The notes under the pieces were generated by a model, which was not told the DNA's origin, did no database searches, and saw only the letters and a list, made by a program, of their open reading frames with translations. Of a DNA stretch of 64,000 bases, positions 42,746 to 51,346 are shown piece by piece. Made by a program: the position numbers and the translations under genes. Position 1 is the stretch's first letter; each line of letters begins with the position of its first letter. This DNA is from Wenjunlia tyrosinilytica (GTDB taxonomy: Bacteria; Actinomycetota; Actinomycetes; Streptomycetales; Streptomycetaceae), in contig NZ_BMMS01000001.1 of NCBI RefSeq assembly GCF_014646055.1, positions 62,001 through 126,000 of the forward strand, given 5' to 3'.

Positions 42746-43852
42746 TCAGAACATCAGGTCGTAGACGGGGATACGGCGGAACGTGATGGTGGAGTACGCG
42801 CTGAAGTCACCGGTCTCGAAGAGGAGGCCGACCGTCCCGGCGTCGACGCGGACGAGGTCGGAGTAGGCGGCGGGCAGCCCGGAGACGGTGTGCACGGGGG
42901 TCCAGGTGACCCCCCCGTCACGGCTGGCGCGCACGGTCATCAGCGCGCGGGAGGCGGGGTCGGCGGGCCCGGAGTACAGCAGCAGGTCGGGGCGGGCGAG
43001 CTGGAGGACGCTCGCCTCGACGATCGGGCCGACCACACCGGCGTTGGGGCGGAAGGGCAGGTCGAGGGAGTCACCGCCGTCCGAGGAGTAGGCGTCGGCG
43101 CGGTTGCCGGGCGACGGGGAGTCATTGCGCGTGCTGAAGTAGATCCGGCCGTCGGGCAGTTCGGCGGCGGTGGTCTCGTTGACGTTGATGTAGCCGTCGG
43201 TGTTGTCGTCGATGTACCCGATGCGCCAGGTCTCGCCGCCGTCGTCGCTGAGCAGGTCGTGACCGCCGTTGTACTTGGCCTCCGTCCCGTTGTCGGTGCC
43301 GGCCGGCGGTATGGAGTGGTTGGCGGGCACGACGATCCGGCCCGCGTGCGGACCGTGCTGGAGCTCGATCGCGTGGCCCGGAGTGGTGGCGTACCAGCGC
43401 CAGTCCGGCTTCTTGGTGTCCTGGGTGATCTCCCGGGGGTCGGACCACGCCAGTCCGCCGTCGTCGCTGTGCTGGACGAACACCCGGCGGCCGTCCTCGG
43501 CGGTGACCAGGCCCCGGCGGATGCGGTCCTCGGTGGCCGCGGCGGCGTTGTGCACCTGGACCAGCAGGATCCGGCCGCTGCCGAGCAGGACCGGGGCGGG
43601 GTTGCCCGCGAGGTCGTGGCCATTGGTCGACACCGGTGTCAAGGGCCCCCAGGTGCGGCCGCCGTCCGTGGAGCGCTTCAGGACGATGTCGATGTCCCCG
43701 AAGTCGTCGGCGCCGTCGCGTCGGCCCTCGGCGAACGCCAGCACCGTCCCGCCCCTGGTGGCCAGGACGGCCGGGATACGGAAGCTCGCGTAGCCCTCGG
43801 TTCCGGCGCGAAAGGGCACCGAGGTCTCGTACCGGGCGGATTCGAGGGACAT
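42746..43852 (-). CDS. Sialidase (exo-alpha-sialidase, GH33-like), no signal peptide
   Basis: Releases terminal sialic acids. The 368-residue beta-propeller has the FRIP motif (SFRIPAV near residue 23) and four Asp boxes: STDGGRTWG, SDDGGLAWS, SDDGGETWR and SRDGGVTWT; a fifth, SSDGGDSLD, is decayed. Catalytic Glu/Tyr candidates are VEASVLQL near 275 and AAYSDLV near 325. No signal peptide or Tat motif is visible, so it is probably intracellular and acts on imported oligosaccharide. AGGAGG lies six bases before the ATG. First gene of the transporter operon, behind a candidate operator. Confidence 0.9.
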   Translation of the reverse strand: MSLESARYETSVPFRAGTEGYASFRIPAVLATRGGTVLAFAEGRRDGADDFGDIDIVLKRSTDGGRTWGPLTPVSTNGHDLAGNPAPVLLGSGRILLVQVHNAAAATEDRIRRGLVTAEDGRRVFVQHSDDGGLAWSDPREITQDTKKPDWRWYATTPGHAIELQHGPHAGRIVVPANHSIPPAGTDNGTEAKYNGGHDLLSDDGGETWRIGYIDDNTDGYINVNETTAAELPDGRIYFSTRNDSPSPGNRADAYSSDGGDSLDLPFRPNAGVVGPIVEASVLQLARPDLLLYSGPADPASRALMTVRASRDGGVTWTPVHTVSGLPAAYSDLVRVDAGTVGLLFETGDFSAYSTITFRRIPVYDLMF

Positions 43853-43903
43853 CGGGGCCTCCTGCGCGCGCCGGACCGCCGGCGCACCGACGCGCCGGAG
43901 GTA

Positions 43904-43925
43904 GGACGTAGGACGTCCTGCGTCC
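43904..43925. promoter_or_regulatory. FadR/NanR-type operator before the sialidase operon
   Basis: Arms GGACGTAGGAC and GTCCTGCGTCC meet without spacer and agree at ten of eleven positions; the core TAGGACGTCCTG is at 43909-43920, 52-73 bases before the sialidase start. It resembles the element at 45556-45567. Confidence 0.7.
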
Positions 43926-44045
43926 GACTTTGGACAGTAAGCACCCCGAACAGGAGCGTCAAGAGAACCGGACGGGAAGCCACCAGTTGGCCGAGCCGCC
44001 GTCAACTCGCTCCGCTCTCCGGGTGGTTGCGGCAGTATGTGCCGA

Positions 44046-44708
44046 ATGGACACGGCTCGCGTCACCCACTTGCGCGAAATCCTCACCGGAACGGGGTGGC
44101 TGGAGAGCGCCGCGGCCTTCGCGGGATCGCTGCGCACGTCGGTCGCGCGCCCGCCCCGGCCGCGTGGTGGCCTGCTCCTGCTCGGGTCCGAGGACTACGA
44201 GCCGTGGCACCTCGCCGCCCATCTCGACGACGAGGCGGTCTGGTCCGGGCTTGCGGGGCTCGCGCCGACACTCGTGCGCTGCCGGGTGCCCGACGGGGCG
44301 CCCGAGCACCTGTCGTTCGGGCTGACCCGGCTCGAGGCGGCGGGGCGGGGCGAGACCGTGCTGGTCGTGACCCCCGACCCGATGGGCCCGGAGCTGCTGG
44401 AACGGGTCCACGGCGCACGGCGCACGGGGGCCACCGTGCTCGCGGTGGAGGCCGGGGACCCGGAACTGCGCGCGCTGGCGCACGACGCGCTCACCGTGCC
44501 CGCCGCACCCGGACCCGACCCCGGACCGCTGCTGGGGCCCTCCTGGGGGCCCGGCGGGGCACTGCCCTTCGACGTCATGCAGCATCTGGTCAGCGCCGCC
44601 GCCGGGGAACGGGGGCCGTCCTCGGCGGCCGGTCGGCGCGCCCGGCTGCTCGACCGCCTGCACCGGCTCGCCGAACAGCTCGTCACCCCGCCGCCGACGC
44701 GGTGGTGA
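44046..44708 (+). CDS. Conserved hypothetical protein, SIS/Rossmann-like
   Basis: A 220-residue protein I cannot name. GGLLLLGSEDYEPWHL near residue 40, ETVLVVTPDPMG near 105 and GATVLAVEAGD near 130 give alternating strands reminiscent of sugar-isomerase (SIS) domains, with ALAHDALTVP fitting the SIS end. It lies between the sialidase operon and its probable FadR-type regulator, so a sugar-phosphate role is possible. ATG 44046 is used; an ATG nine bases upstream is possible and neither has a clear ribosome site. Confidence 0.6.
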   Translation: MDTARVTHLREILTGTGWLESAAAFAGSLRTSVARPPRPRGGLLLLGSEDYEPWHLAAHLDDEAVWSGLAGLAPTLVRCRVPDGAPEHLSFGLTRLEAAGRGETVLVVTPDPMGPELLERVHGARRTGATVLAVEAGDPELRALAHDALTVPAAPGPDPGPLLGPSWGPGGALPFDVMQHLVSAAAGERGPSSAAGRRARLLDRLHRLAEQLVTPPPTRW

Positions 44709-44745
44709 GCGGGCCGGTCGGAACCGAGCGGCGTGGGCTCGCGGC

Positions 44746-45447
44746 TCAGTGGTGCGAGCGGGCGGCCGTCGCCAGCCGCCTGCGGATGTCGTCGAAGTGC
44801 CTGCGCACCGCGTCCTCGGCCCCGGCCGCGTCCCCCGACCGCACCGCGTCGAGGATCTCGTGGTGCTGGCGCCAGGTCACCCTCGGGTCCTGGTGGCGCT
44901 CCGCCAGGTCCGTGCGCACCCGGTGGAAGGCGTCCCAGAAGGCGTCGAGCAGCTCGCTGAGCAGGTCGTTGCCGAGCGCCCGGTACAGCGCCAGATGGAA
45001 GGCGCGGTCGGTCTCGGCGTGCACGTCCTCCTTCTCGGCCTCCGCCCGCATCCGGTCCACCAGGCCGGCCAGCAGGGCCAGGTCCTCCTCCGGGATACGG
45101 CCCACCACCCGGGCGACCAGCCCGGTCTCCACCGCCTCGCGCAGCTCCAGCAGTTCCAGCAGGCTGTCCCGGCCCTGGTAGTGGCCGACGACGGTACGGA
45201 AGCTCAGCCCCTCCACCAGGGGGGCCAGGGACATCGGTCCCACATAGGTGCCGAAGCCGTGCCGGATCTCCACGATGCCCATGGCCTGGAGCGCCTTGAG
45301 GGCCTCACGGACGGAGTTGCGGCTCACGCCCAGCAGCGCCATCAGGTCCGTCTCGGTGGGCAGGGCCGCGCCGGGGGCCAGGCGCCGGTCGAGGATGAGT
45401 CTCTTTATGCGCTCCTGGATGCCATCCGACATCTTCCGTCCCGGCAT
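44746..45447 (-). CDS. GntR/FadR-subfamily transcriptional regulator
   Basis: A 233-residue repressor with an N-terminal winged helix (ALPTETDLMALLGVSRNSVR, then EALKALQAMGIVEIRHG) and an all-helical FCD ligand domain (LREAVETGLVA, FHLALYRALGN, HHEILDAVRSGD) whose metal-binding Asp/His positions are present. It probably controls both the sialidase-transporter operon and the divergent lyase gene through the TAGGACGTCCTA-like sites. ATG 45447 lies behind GGGGTAGG; ATG 45432 is an alternative. Confidence 0.9.
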   Translation of the reverse strand: MPGRKMSDGIQERIKRLILDRRLAPGAALPTETDLMALLGVSRNSVREALKALQAMGIVEIRHGFGTYVGPMSLAPLVEGLSFRTVVGHYQGRDSLLELLELREAVETGLVARVVGRIPEEDLALLAGLVDRMRAEAEKEDVHAETDRAFHLALYRALGNDLLSELLDAFWDAFHRVRTDLAERHQDPRVTWRQHHEILDAVRSGDAAGAEDAVRRHFDDIRRRLATAARSHH

Positions 45448-45555
45448 GCGCCTACCCCTAGTCTCGCGGTGTTCACCTACGCGACATGCGACACCAGCCG
45501 TGGCGCCTTGACATGACACTCGCGCTGGCCACATTCTGCCCCACAGGTAAGGACA

Positions 45556-45567
45556 TACGACGTCCTA
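45556..45567. promoter_or_regulatory. FadR/NanR-type operator before the lyase gene
   Basis: TACGACGTCCTA, one mismatch from the palindrome TAGGACGTCCTA and sharing GGACrTAsGACGTCCT with the sialidase site. It ends 22 bases before the lyase start, in the gap shared with the regulator gene. Confidence 0.7.
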
Positions 45568-45589
45568 CCTATCGAACTGGGAGGCGTGA

Positions 45590-46525
45590 ATGCCACTTCC
45601 CGCCCCGCTGCGCGGTGTGGTGCCCCCGCTGTGCACGCCGTTGGCCGCTTCCGGTGATGTCGACGCCGGTTCGCTGGCGGCCTCGGTGGAGCGCATGGTC
45701 GCCGCCGGGGTGCACGGGGTGTTCGCCCTCGGCTCCAGCGGGGAGGCGGCCTACCTCACCGACGGGCAGCGTGCCATCGTCCTGGAGACCGTGGTGACGG
45801 CCGCGCGGGGACGGGTGCCGGTGCTCGCCGGAGTCATCGACACCACCACGGCGCGCGTGCTCGACCATGCCCGGGTGGCGGTGGAGGCGGGCGCCGACGC
45901 CCTGGTCGCCACGGCTCCCTTCTACACGCGCACCCATCCGGTGGAGGTCGCCGACCACTTCCGGCGGATCCGGGCGGGGGCGCGGCTTCCCTTGTTCGCC
46001 TACGACATCCCCTCGGCCGTGCACACCAAGCTCCCCCGCGCCACCGTGCTCGAACTCGCCGCCGACGGCACCCTGGCCGGCCTCAAGGACAGCAGCGGCG
46101 AGGACGGCTCGCTGCGGCGGCTGCTGGTGAGTCTGAGGGAACGCGGCCTCGACGCGTCGTTCAGCGTTCTGACCGGCTCCGAACTCACCGTGGACGGCGC
46201 GCTCCTGGCCGGGGCGCACGGGGTCGTGCCGGGCCTGGGCAATGTCGACCCGGCCGGTTATGTCCGGCTCTACGAGGCGGCCACGGCCGGACGGTGGAGC
46301 ACCGCCGCGCGCGAGCAGGACCGGCTGGCAGCGCTGTTCTCCATGACGGACGCGGGCGATGAGGCGGCGATGGGCCGCAGTTCCTCCGCGCTCGGGGCGT
46401 TCAAGGCCGCCCTGCACCTGCTCGGGGTCATCGACTGCCCGGCCACGGCCGCCCCGCAGGTGGCGCTGGACGACACCGCCGTGCGGACCGTCAAGGAATC
46501 ACTGGTGGCCGCCGGCCTGCTCTGA
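45590..46525 (+). CDS. DapA-family aldolase/lyase, probable N-acetylneuraminate lyase
   Basis: A 311-residue TIM-barrel of the dihydrodipicolinate synthase/N-acetylneuraminate lyase family. GSSGEAAYL near residue 48 (substrate carboxylate site), FAYDIPSAV near 142 (Tyr), GLKDSSGED near 166 with the Schiff-base Lys, and VPGLGNVDP near 213. The YDIP and GSSGE forms differ from true DapA (YNVP, GTTGE). Together with sialidase and transporter, cleavage of sialic acid to ManNAc and pyruvate is the best guess; other 2-keto acids are possible. GGGAGG is six bases before the ATG. Confidence 0.85.
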   Translation: MPLPAPLRGVVPPLCTPLAASGDVDAGSLAASVERMVAAGVHGVFALGSSGEAAYLTDGQRAIVLETVVTAARGRVPVLAGVIDTTTARVLDHARVAVEAGADALVATAPFYTRTHPVEVADHFRRIRAGARLPLFAYDIPSAVHTKLPRATVLELAADGTLAGLKDSSGEDGSLRRLLVSLRERGLDASFSVLTGSELTVDGALLAGAHGVVPGLGNVDPAGYVRLYEAATAGRWSTAAREQDRLAALFSMTDAGDEAAMGRSSSALGAFKAALHLLGVIDCPATAAPQVALDDTAVRTVKESLVAAGLL

Positions 46526-46653
46526 GGCACCCGGCCGCACGCCCCGCCGTGAAGGGGAGGGCGGCGCGGCCCCCGCCGTCCGGCGCTCGGGCCCGAACGG
46601 CTGCCGAACGGGCGGCTGCCGCACAGACCCGGGCACGGCGGGGGCCGCGGACG

Positions 46654-46881
46654 TCACTTCTCCTCCTGCTCGTCCTCGGAGTCGTGCCAGCGCGGGTCGG
46701 TCTCCCACTCCAGGTTCCGCTCGGCCGCCGTCTCCATCGCGTGCTCCGCCTCGGCTCTGGTCGCGTACGGCCCGAACCGGTTCTTCGCCGGGCAGTCGGG
46801 GCCCTCCTCCACCTTGTGGTGCTTCAGGCAGTAGAACCACTCACCGGCCTTGCCCCTTGTACGCCTCATGCCCAACGCCAT
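46654..46881 (-). CDS. Small conserved hypothetical protein
   Basis: A 75-residue protein with WFYCLKHHKVEEGPDCPAKN (two Cys and two His, a possible metal site), then RFGPYATRAEAEHAMETA and an acidic tail (DEQEEK). The FGPYATRAEAE stretch matches small Streptomyces proteins of the SPOR-like or DUF type. GGAG lies directly upstream of ATG 46881. Function unknown; divergent from map with 62 bases between the starts. Confidence 0.75.
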   Translation of the reverse strand: MALGMRRTRGKAGEWFYCLKHHKVEEGPDCPAKNRFGPYATRAEAEHAMETAAERNLEWETDPRWHDSEDEQEEK

Positions 46882-46943
46882 CTCTCCGCCTCCCGATCCG
46901 GCCCGATCCGGGGTGCCCCGAGCACCGCGGATAGACTCCGGCC

Positions 46944-47792
46944 ATGTCTGTTCTGGTTCCCGGCAAGCTGTCGCCGACACGCTCCGTGCCCTCCGGCATT
47001 CCGCGCCCGGAGTACGTGGGCAAGGACGCGCCCACCCCGTACACCGGTCCGGAGGTGCAGACACCGGAGACCGTCGAGAAGATGCGTATCGCCTCCCGCA
47101 TCGCCGCTCGGGCGATGGAGGCGGCGGCCGGGCACATCGCCCCCGGGGTGACCACCGACGAGCTGGACCGGATCGCTCACGAGTACATGTGCGACCACGG
47201 CGCCTACCCCTCCGACCTGGGGTACCGGGGCTTCCCCAAGTCGATCTGCACCTCGCTGAACGAGGTCATCTGCCACGGCATCCCGGACTCCACGGTCCTC
47301 CAGGACGGCGACATCGTGAACCTTGACGTCACCGCGTTCATCCACGGAGTCCACGGCGACACCAACGCCACCTACCCGTGCGGCGACGTGGACGAGGAGT
47401 CCAAGCTGCTGGTGGAGCGGACGCGCGAGTCGCTGAACCGTGCGATCAGGGCCGTCCGCCCGGGGCGGCAGATCAATGTGATCGGACGGGTCATCGAGTC
47501 GTACGCCAAGCGGTTCGGCTACGGCGTGGTGCGCGACTTCACCGGGCACGGGATCAACACCTCGTTCCACTCCGGTCTGATCATCCCGCACTACGACGAC
47601 CCGCGCGCGACCACGGTGATCAAGCCCGGAATGACCTTCACCATCGAGCCGATGCTGACGCTGGGCACCTACGACTACGACATCTGGGACGACGGCTGGA
47701 CCGTGGTGACGAAGGACCGCAGGCGCACCGCGCAGTTCGAGCACACGCTCGTGGTCACGGAGACCGGGGCGGAGATCCTCACTCTTCCGTAG
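46944..47792 (+). CDS. map: Methionine aminopeptidase type I
   Basis: Removes N-terminal methionine from new proteins in the cytosol. The 282-residue enzyme has the metal ligands in VNLDVTAF and GDTNATY (two Asp), FTGHGI (His), TIEPM (Glu) and FEHTLVV (Glu), plus CHGIPD. A 40-residue Pro-rich N-terminal extension ([16 protein letters not shown]) marks the actinobacterial type Ic form. No ribosome site is visible before the ATG. Confidence 0.96.
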   Translation: MSVLVPGKLSPTRSVPSGIPRPEYVGKDAPTPYTGPEVQTPETVEKMRIASRIAARAMEAAAGHIAPGVTTDELDRIAHEYMCDHGAYPSDLGYRGFPKSICTSLNEVICHGIPDSTVLQDGDIVNLDVTAFIHGVHGDTNATYPCGDVDEESKLLVERTRESLNRAIRAVRPGRQINVIGRVIESYAKRFGYGVVRDFTGHGINTSFHSGLIIPHYDDPRATTVIKPGMTFTIEPMLTLGTYDYDIWDDGWTVVTKDRRRTAQFEHTLVVTETGAEILTLP

Positions 47793-47905
47793 CCTCGCAC
47801 CCGCCTCATCACGTCGGCGAGGCCATGACCTGGCGCTTTACCTTTCCTTGACCGTCCCGTTGTCGGATACTTACACCCCGCCGGAGAAAGTCAGGTAAGC
47901 CTCGG

Positions 47906-47924
47906 TTAAGTTAGGGCAGCCTTA
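47906..47924. promoter_or_regulatory. Iron box (DmdR1/IdeR-type) before efeO
   Basis: TTAAGTTAGGGCAGCCTTA matches the 19-base actinobacterial iron box (TTAGGTTAGGCTCACCTAA) at 13 positions, 43 bases before the efeO start. Iron-loaded DmdR1 would repress the iron-uptake operon. Confidence 0.7.
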
Positions 47925-47967
47925 TGATGCTCGACGCCGCCCGCCGCTGAGAACCATGGAGTCCCGC

Positions 47968-49113
47968 ATGCCCGCAGTCCGACGCCGCCCCGCCGCCGTT
48001 GGGGCCACCTCACTGTCGATCGCTCTTGCGGCGCTGGCTCTCGCGGGATGCGCGGACAAGGCCGAGGACGACGCCAAGGGCGCGGTCGAGGTGACCGCCA
48101 CGGACTCCAAGTGCGAGGTCTCCAAGAAGGAGTTCGCCGCCGGACACGTCAGCTTCGCCGTCCACAACAAGGGCTCGAAGGTGACCGAGGTCTACGTCTA
48201 CGGCGCCGGCGACCGGATCGTCACCGAGCGCGAGAACATCGGCCCCGGCACCCGCGCCACTATCAACGCCGAGGTCAAGGCCGGGGACTACGAGATAGCC
48301 TGCAAGCCCGGTATGAAGGGCGACGGCATCCGCCAGAAGGTCAGCGTGACCGGCAAGGGCGCGCCCAAGAAGACCGACCCCCGCCTGAACAAGGCCGTCG
48401 CCGACTACCGCACTTACACGCAGTCGCAGGCCGACGAGACCATTCCGGTCACCCAGCGCTTCGCCGACGCCGTCAAGGCGGGCGATGTGAACAAGGCCCG
48501 GTCCCTCTACGCCCTCTCGCGCATCGGCTGGGAGCGCACCGAGCCCGTGGCCGAGAGCTTCGGCGACATCGACCCCAAGGTCGACGTGCGCGAGGACGGC
48601 CTGGAGAAGGGCCAGGACTGGACCGGCTGGCACCGGCTCGAGAAGTCCCTGTGGCAGGCGAAGAAGATCTCCGCCGACGACAAGAAGCTCGCCGACACCC
48701 TCATGACGGACCTGAAGGACTGGCAGAAGCGGGTCGGCAAGGCCGAGATCACCCCCACCAGCATGGCCAACGGCGCCAAGGAGCTCCTCGACGAGGTCGC
48801 CACCGGCAAGGTCACCGGTGAGGAGGAGCGCTACAGCCACACCGACCTCGTCGACTTCAACGCCAACGTCGAGGGCGCGAAGAAGGCATACGAGCTCCTC
48901 GAGCCCGTCGCCTCGGAGAACAACAAGGCGCTGACCGCCACCCTCGACCGCGAGTTCGCGGACATCGAGAAGGAACTCGCCAAGTACCGCAAGGGCGACG
49001 CCTACGTCTCGTACGACACCGTCGGCAAGGACAAGCGCAAGGAGCTGTCCGACGCGGTCAACGCCCTGGCCGAGCCGCTCTCCAAGCTCGCCGCCGCGGT
49101 CGTCGTCAAGTAA
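47968..49113 (+). CDS. efeO: Iron uptake lipoprotein EfeO
   Basis: Extracytoplasmic component of the EfeUOB ferrous iron system, 381 residues. Signal with lipobox ALAGC near residue 29, a cupredoxin-like domain at about 35-135 (CEVSKKEFAAGHVSF, ACKPGMKGDG) and a peptidase-M75/imelysin domain with WHRLEKSLW near 218 (HxxE metal site). ATG 47968 lies six bases behind GGAG; an ATG 12 bases upstream is possible. First gene of efeO-efeB-efeU. Confidence 0.92.
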   Translation: MPAVRRRPAAVGATSLSIALAALALAGCADKAEDDAKGAVEVTATDSKCEVSKKEFAAGHVSFAVHNKGSKVTEVYVYGAGDRIVTERENIGPGTRATINAEVKAGDYEIACKPGMKGDGIRQKVSVTGKGAPKKTDPRLNKAVADYRTYTQSQADETIPVTQRFADAVKAGDVNKARSLYALSRIGWERTEPVAESFGDIDPKVDVREDGLEKGQDWTGWHRLEKSLWQAKKISADDKKLADTLMTDLKDWQKRVGKAEITPTSMANGAKELLDEVATGKVTGEEERYSHTDLVDFNANVEGAKKAYELLEPVASENNKALTATLDREFADIEKELAKYRKGDAYVSYDTVGKDKRKELSDAVNALAEPLSKLAAAVVVK

Positions 49114-49177
49114 CGCCGGATCCCGGCACCATCCCGGCGCGCCCGCGCCACCAGCACGGACAGGAAGGGACACCGCC

Positions 49178-50488
49178 ATGAGCGACACGGCCGACACCGA
49201 GCAGCGGGGCGAGGCCCCGGTGGACGAGGCCGACGGCGCACCCCGGCGCAGGGTCAGCCGCCGCTCCCTGCTCGGCTGGACCGGCGCGGGCGTGGCCCTG
49301 GGCGCGGGAGCGGTCGGCGGCGGGGTAGCCGTCGCCTCCCTCCCCGAGCAGAGGAGTCAGCCGTCGTCCGGGGGCGAGATCGCCTTCTACGGGCCGCACC
49401 AGGCCGGTATCTCCACCCCGGTCCAGGACCGGCTGCACTTCGCCGCCTTCGACGTGACGACGGACAGCCGTGACGAGCTCATCGGTGTCCTCAAGGAGTG
49501 GACGGCCGCTGCCGCGGCGATGACCGCGGGCCGGGACGTCGGCGAGGGGGCGGTCGGCGGCCTCGCCGAGGCCCCGCCGGACGACACCGGTGAGGCGCTG
49601 GGACTGCCTCCGTCCCGGCTGACGCTCACGATCGGCTTCGGGCCGACGCTGTTCGAGAAGGACGGCAAGGACCGCTTCGGGCTGGCCAAGCGCCGCCCGG
49701 AGGCACTGGTCGAGCTTCCCGCCTTCCCCGGCGACAAGCTCGACCCGGCGCGCAGCGGCGGCGACATCTGCGTCCAGGCGTGCGCGGACGACCCCCAGGT
49801 CGCGGTGCACGCCATCCGCAACCTCGCCCGCATCGGCTTCGGCAAGGTCGCGGTGCGCTGGTCGCAGCTGGGCTTCGGCAAGACCTCCTCCACCACGCCG
49901 GACGCCCAGACCCCGCGCAACCTCATGGGGTTCAAGGACGGCACCCACAATGTCGCCGGCACCGACACCGCCGCCCTGGACAAGCATGTGTGGGCCGCGC
50001 CCGGTGACGGGCAGGACTGGATGACGGGCGGCTCCTACCTGGTCGCCCGCCGCATCCGGATGCACATCGAGACCTGGGACCGCACCCCGCTCAAGGAGCA
50101 GGAGGACATCTTCGGGCGGGACAAGGGCGAGGGCGCCCCGGTCGGCAAGCGCAAGGAGCGGGACGAGCCGAATCTCAAGGCGATGCTGCCCACGGCGCAT
50201 GTCCGCCTGGCCCACCCGGACAGCAACGGCGGCGCCATGATCCTTCGGCGCGGCTACTCGTTCACCGACGGCACGGACGGCCTCGGCCGCCTGGAGGCGG
50301 GACTGTTCTTCCTGGCCTACCAGCGCGACGTCCGCAAGGGCTTCGTCCCGGTCCAGAAGCGGCTGGCGGCCAACGACGCCCTGAACGAGTACATCCAGCA
50401 CGTCGGCTCGGCGGTCTTCGCCTGCCCGCCGGGCGTCCGCAAGAGCGGCGAATGGTGGGGGCAGGCCCTCTTCGGCGACAAGCGTTAG
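49178..50488 (+). CDS. efeB: Dye-decolorising heme peroxidase EfeB (Tat-exported)
   Basis: Heme peroxidase of the iron-uptake system, 436 residues. Tat signal RRSLLGW near residue 28 followed by a Gly/Ala/Val-rich segment. DyP hallmarks GFKDGTHN near 248 with the distal Asp, then HVWAAPGDGQDW and the proximal-His region near IRMHIETWDR. AGGAAGG precedes the ATG. Transported folded with heme and thought to oxidise ferrous iron or release it from heme outside the membrane. Confidence 0.94.
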   Translation: MSDTADTEQRGEAPVDEADGAPRRRVSRRSLLGWTGAGVALGAGAVGGGVAVASLPEQRSQPSSGGEIAFYGPHQAGISTPVQDRLHFAAFDVTTDSRDELIGVLKEWTAAAAAMTAGRDVGEGAVGGLAEAPPDDTGEALGLPPSRLTLTIGFGPTLFEKDGKDRFGLAKRRPEALVELPAFPGDKLDPARSGGDICVQACADDPQVAVHAIRNLARIGFGKVAVRWSQLGFGKTSSTTPDAQTPRNLMGFKDGTHNVAGTDTAALDKHVWAAPGDGQDWMTGGSYLVARRIRMHIETWDRTPLKEQEDIFGRDKGEGAPVGKRKERDEPNLKAMLPTAHVRLAHPDSNGGAMILRRGYSFTDGTDGLGRLEAGLFFLAYQRDVRKGFVPVQKRLAANDALNEYIQHVGSAVFACPPGVRKSGEWWGQALFGDKR

Positions 50489-50496
50489 GAGACGCC

Positions 50497-51345
50497 GTGT
50501 TCGGCAACTACCTGATCGGCCTGCGCGAGGGCCTCGAGGCCAGCCTCGTCGTGTGCATCCTCGTGGCCTACCTGGTCAAGAGCGGAAACCGCGCCAAGCT
50601 GCTCCCGATCTGGATCGGTGTCGGCACCGCGGTCACCCTGAGCCTTGCCTTCGGCGCGATCCTGCAGTTCGGTTCGCAAGCGCTGACGTTCAAGGCCCAG
50701 GAGATGCTCGGCGGCTCGCTGTCGATCCTGTCGGTGGGCCTGGTCACCTGGATGGTCTTCTGGATGCGGCGCACCGCCCGGCATCTCAGGGCGGAGCTCC
50801 AGGACAGGCTGGACGCCGCGCTCGCGATGGGCACCGGCGCGCTGATGGCGACCGCGTTCCTGGCCGTGGGCCGAGAGGGCCTGGAGACCTCGCTGTTCAT
50901 CTGGACGGCGGTGCAGGCCACGGACGACGGGGTGCGGCCGGTGGTCGGGGCCGCGCTCGGCCTGCTGACGGCGGTCCTCCTCGGCTGGCTGTTCTACCGG
51001 GGCGCGCTGAGGATCAACCTGGCGAAGTTCTTCACCTGGACCGGCGCCATGCTGGTCGTGGTCGCCGCGGGTGTGCTCGCCTACGGTGTGCACGACCTCC
51101 AGGAGGCCGGGGTCCTGCCGGGCCTGAACAGCAAGTTGTTCGACATCAGCGGCACCGTCCCGAAGGACAGCTGGTACGGGACGCTTCTGAAGGGCGTGTT
51201 CAACTTCCAGCCCGACCCGACGGTCGCTCAGGTCGTCGTGTGGGTGCTGTACGTGACGCCGGTCCTGCTGTTCTTCCTGCGTCCCTCGCGCCCGGCCAAG
51301 GCTTCCGCCCAGACCGCCGACCGCCGGGTGACCGCGGCCAAGTAG
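50497..51345 (+). CDS. efeU: Ferrous/ferric iron permease EfeU (FTR1 family)
   Basis: Inner-membrane iron channel, 282 residues, seven predicted helices. Two REGLE motifs, LREGLEASLV near residue 9 and GREGLETSLF near 128, are the FTR1 iron-binding glutamates. GTG 50497 lies six bases behind AGGAG and eight bases after the efeB stop. The operon order O-B-U differs from E. coli U-O-B but is usual in actinobacteria. Confidence 0.95.
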   Translation: MFGNYLIGLREGLEASLVVCILVAYLVKSGNRAKLLPIWIGVGTAVTLSLAFGAILQFGSQALTFKAQEMLGGSLSILSVGLVTWMVFWMRRTARHLRAELQDRLDAALAMGTGALMATAFLAVGREGLETSLFIWTAVQATDDGVRPVVGAALGLLTAVLLGWLFYRGALRINLAKFFTWTGAMLVVVAAGVLAYGVHDLQEAGVLPGLNSKLFDISGTVPKDSWYGTLLKGVFNFQPDPTVAQVVVWVLYVTPVLLFFLRPSRPAKASAQTADRRVTAAK

Positions 51346-51346
51346 G

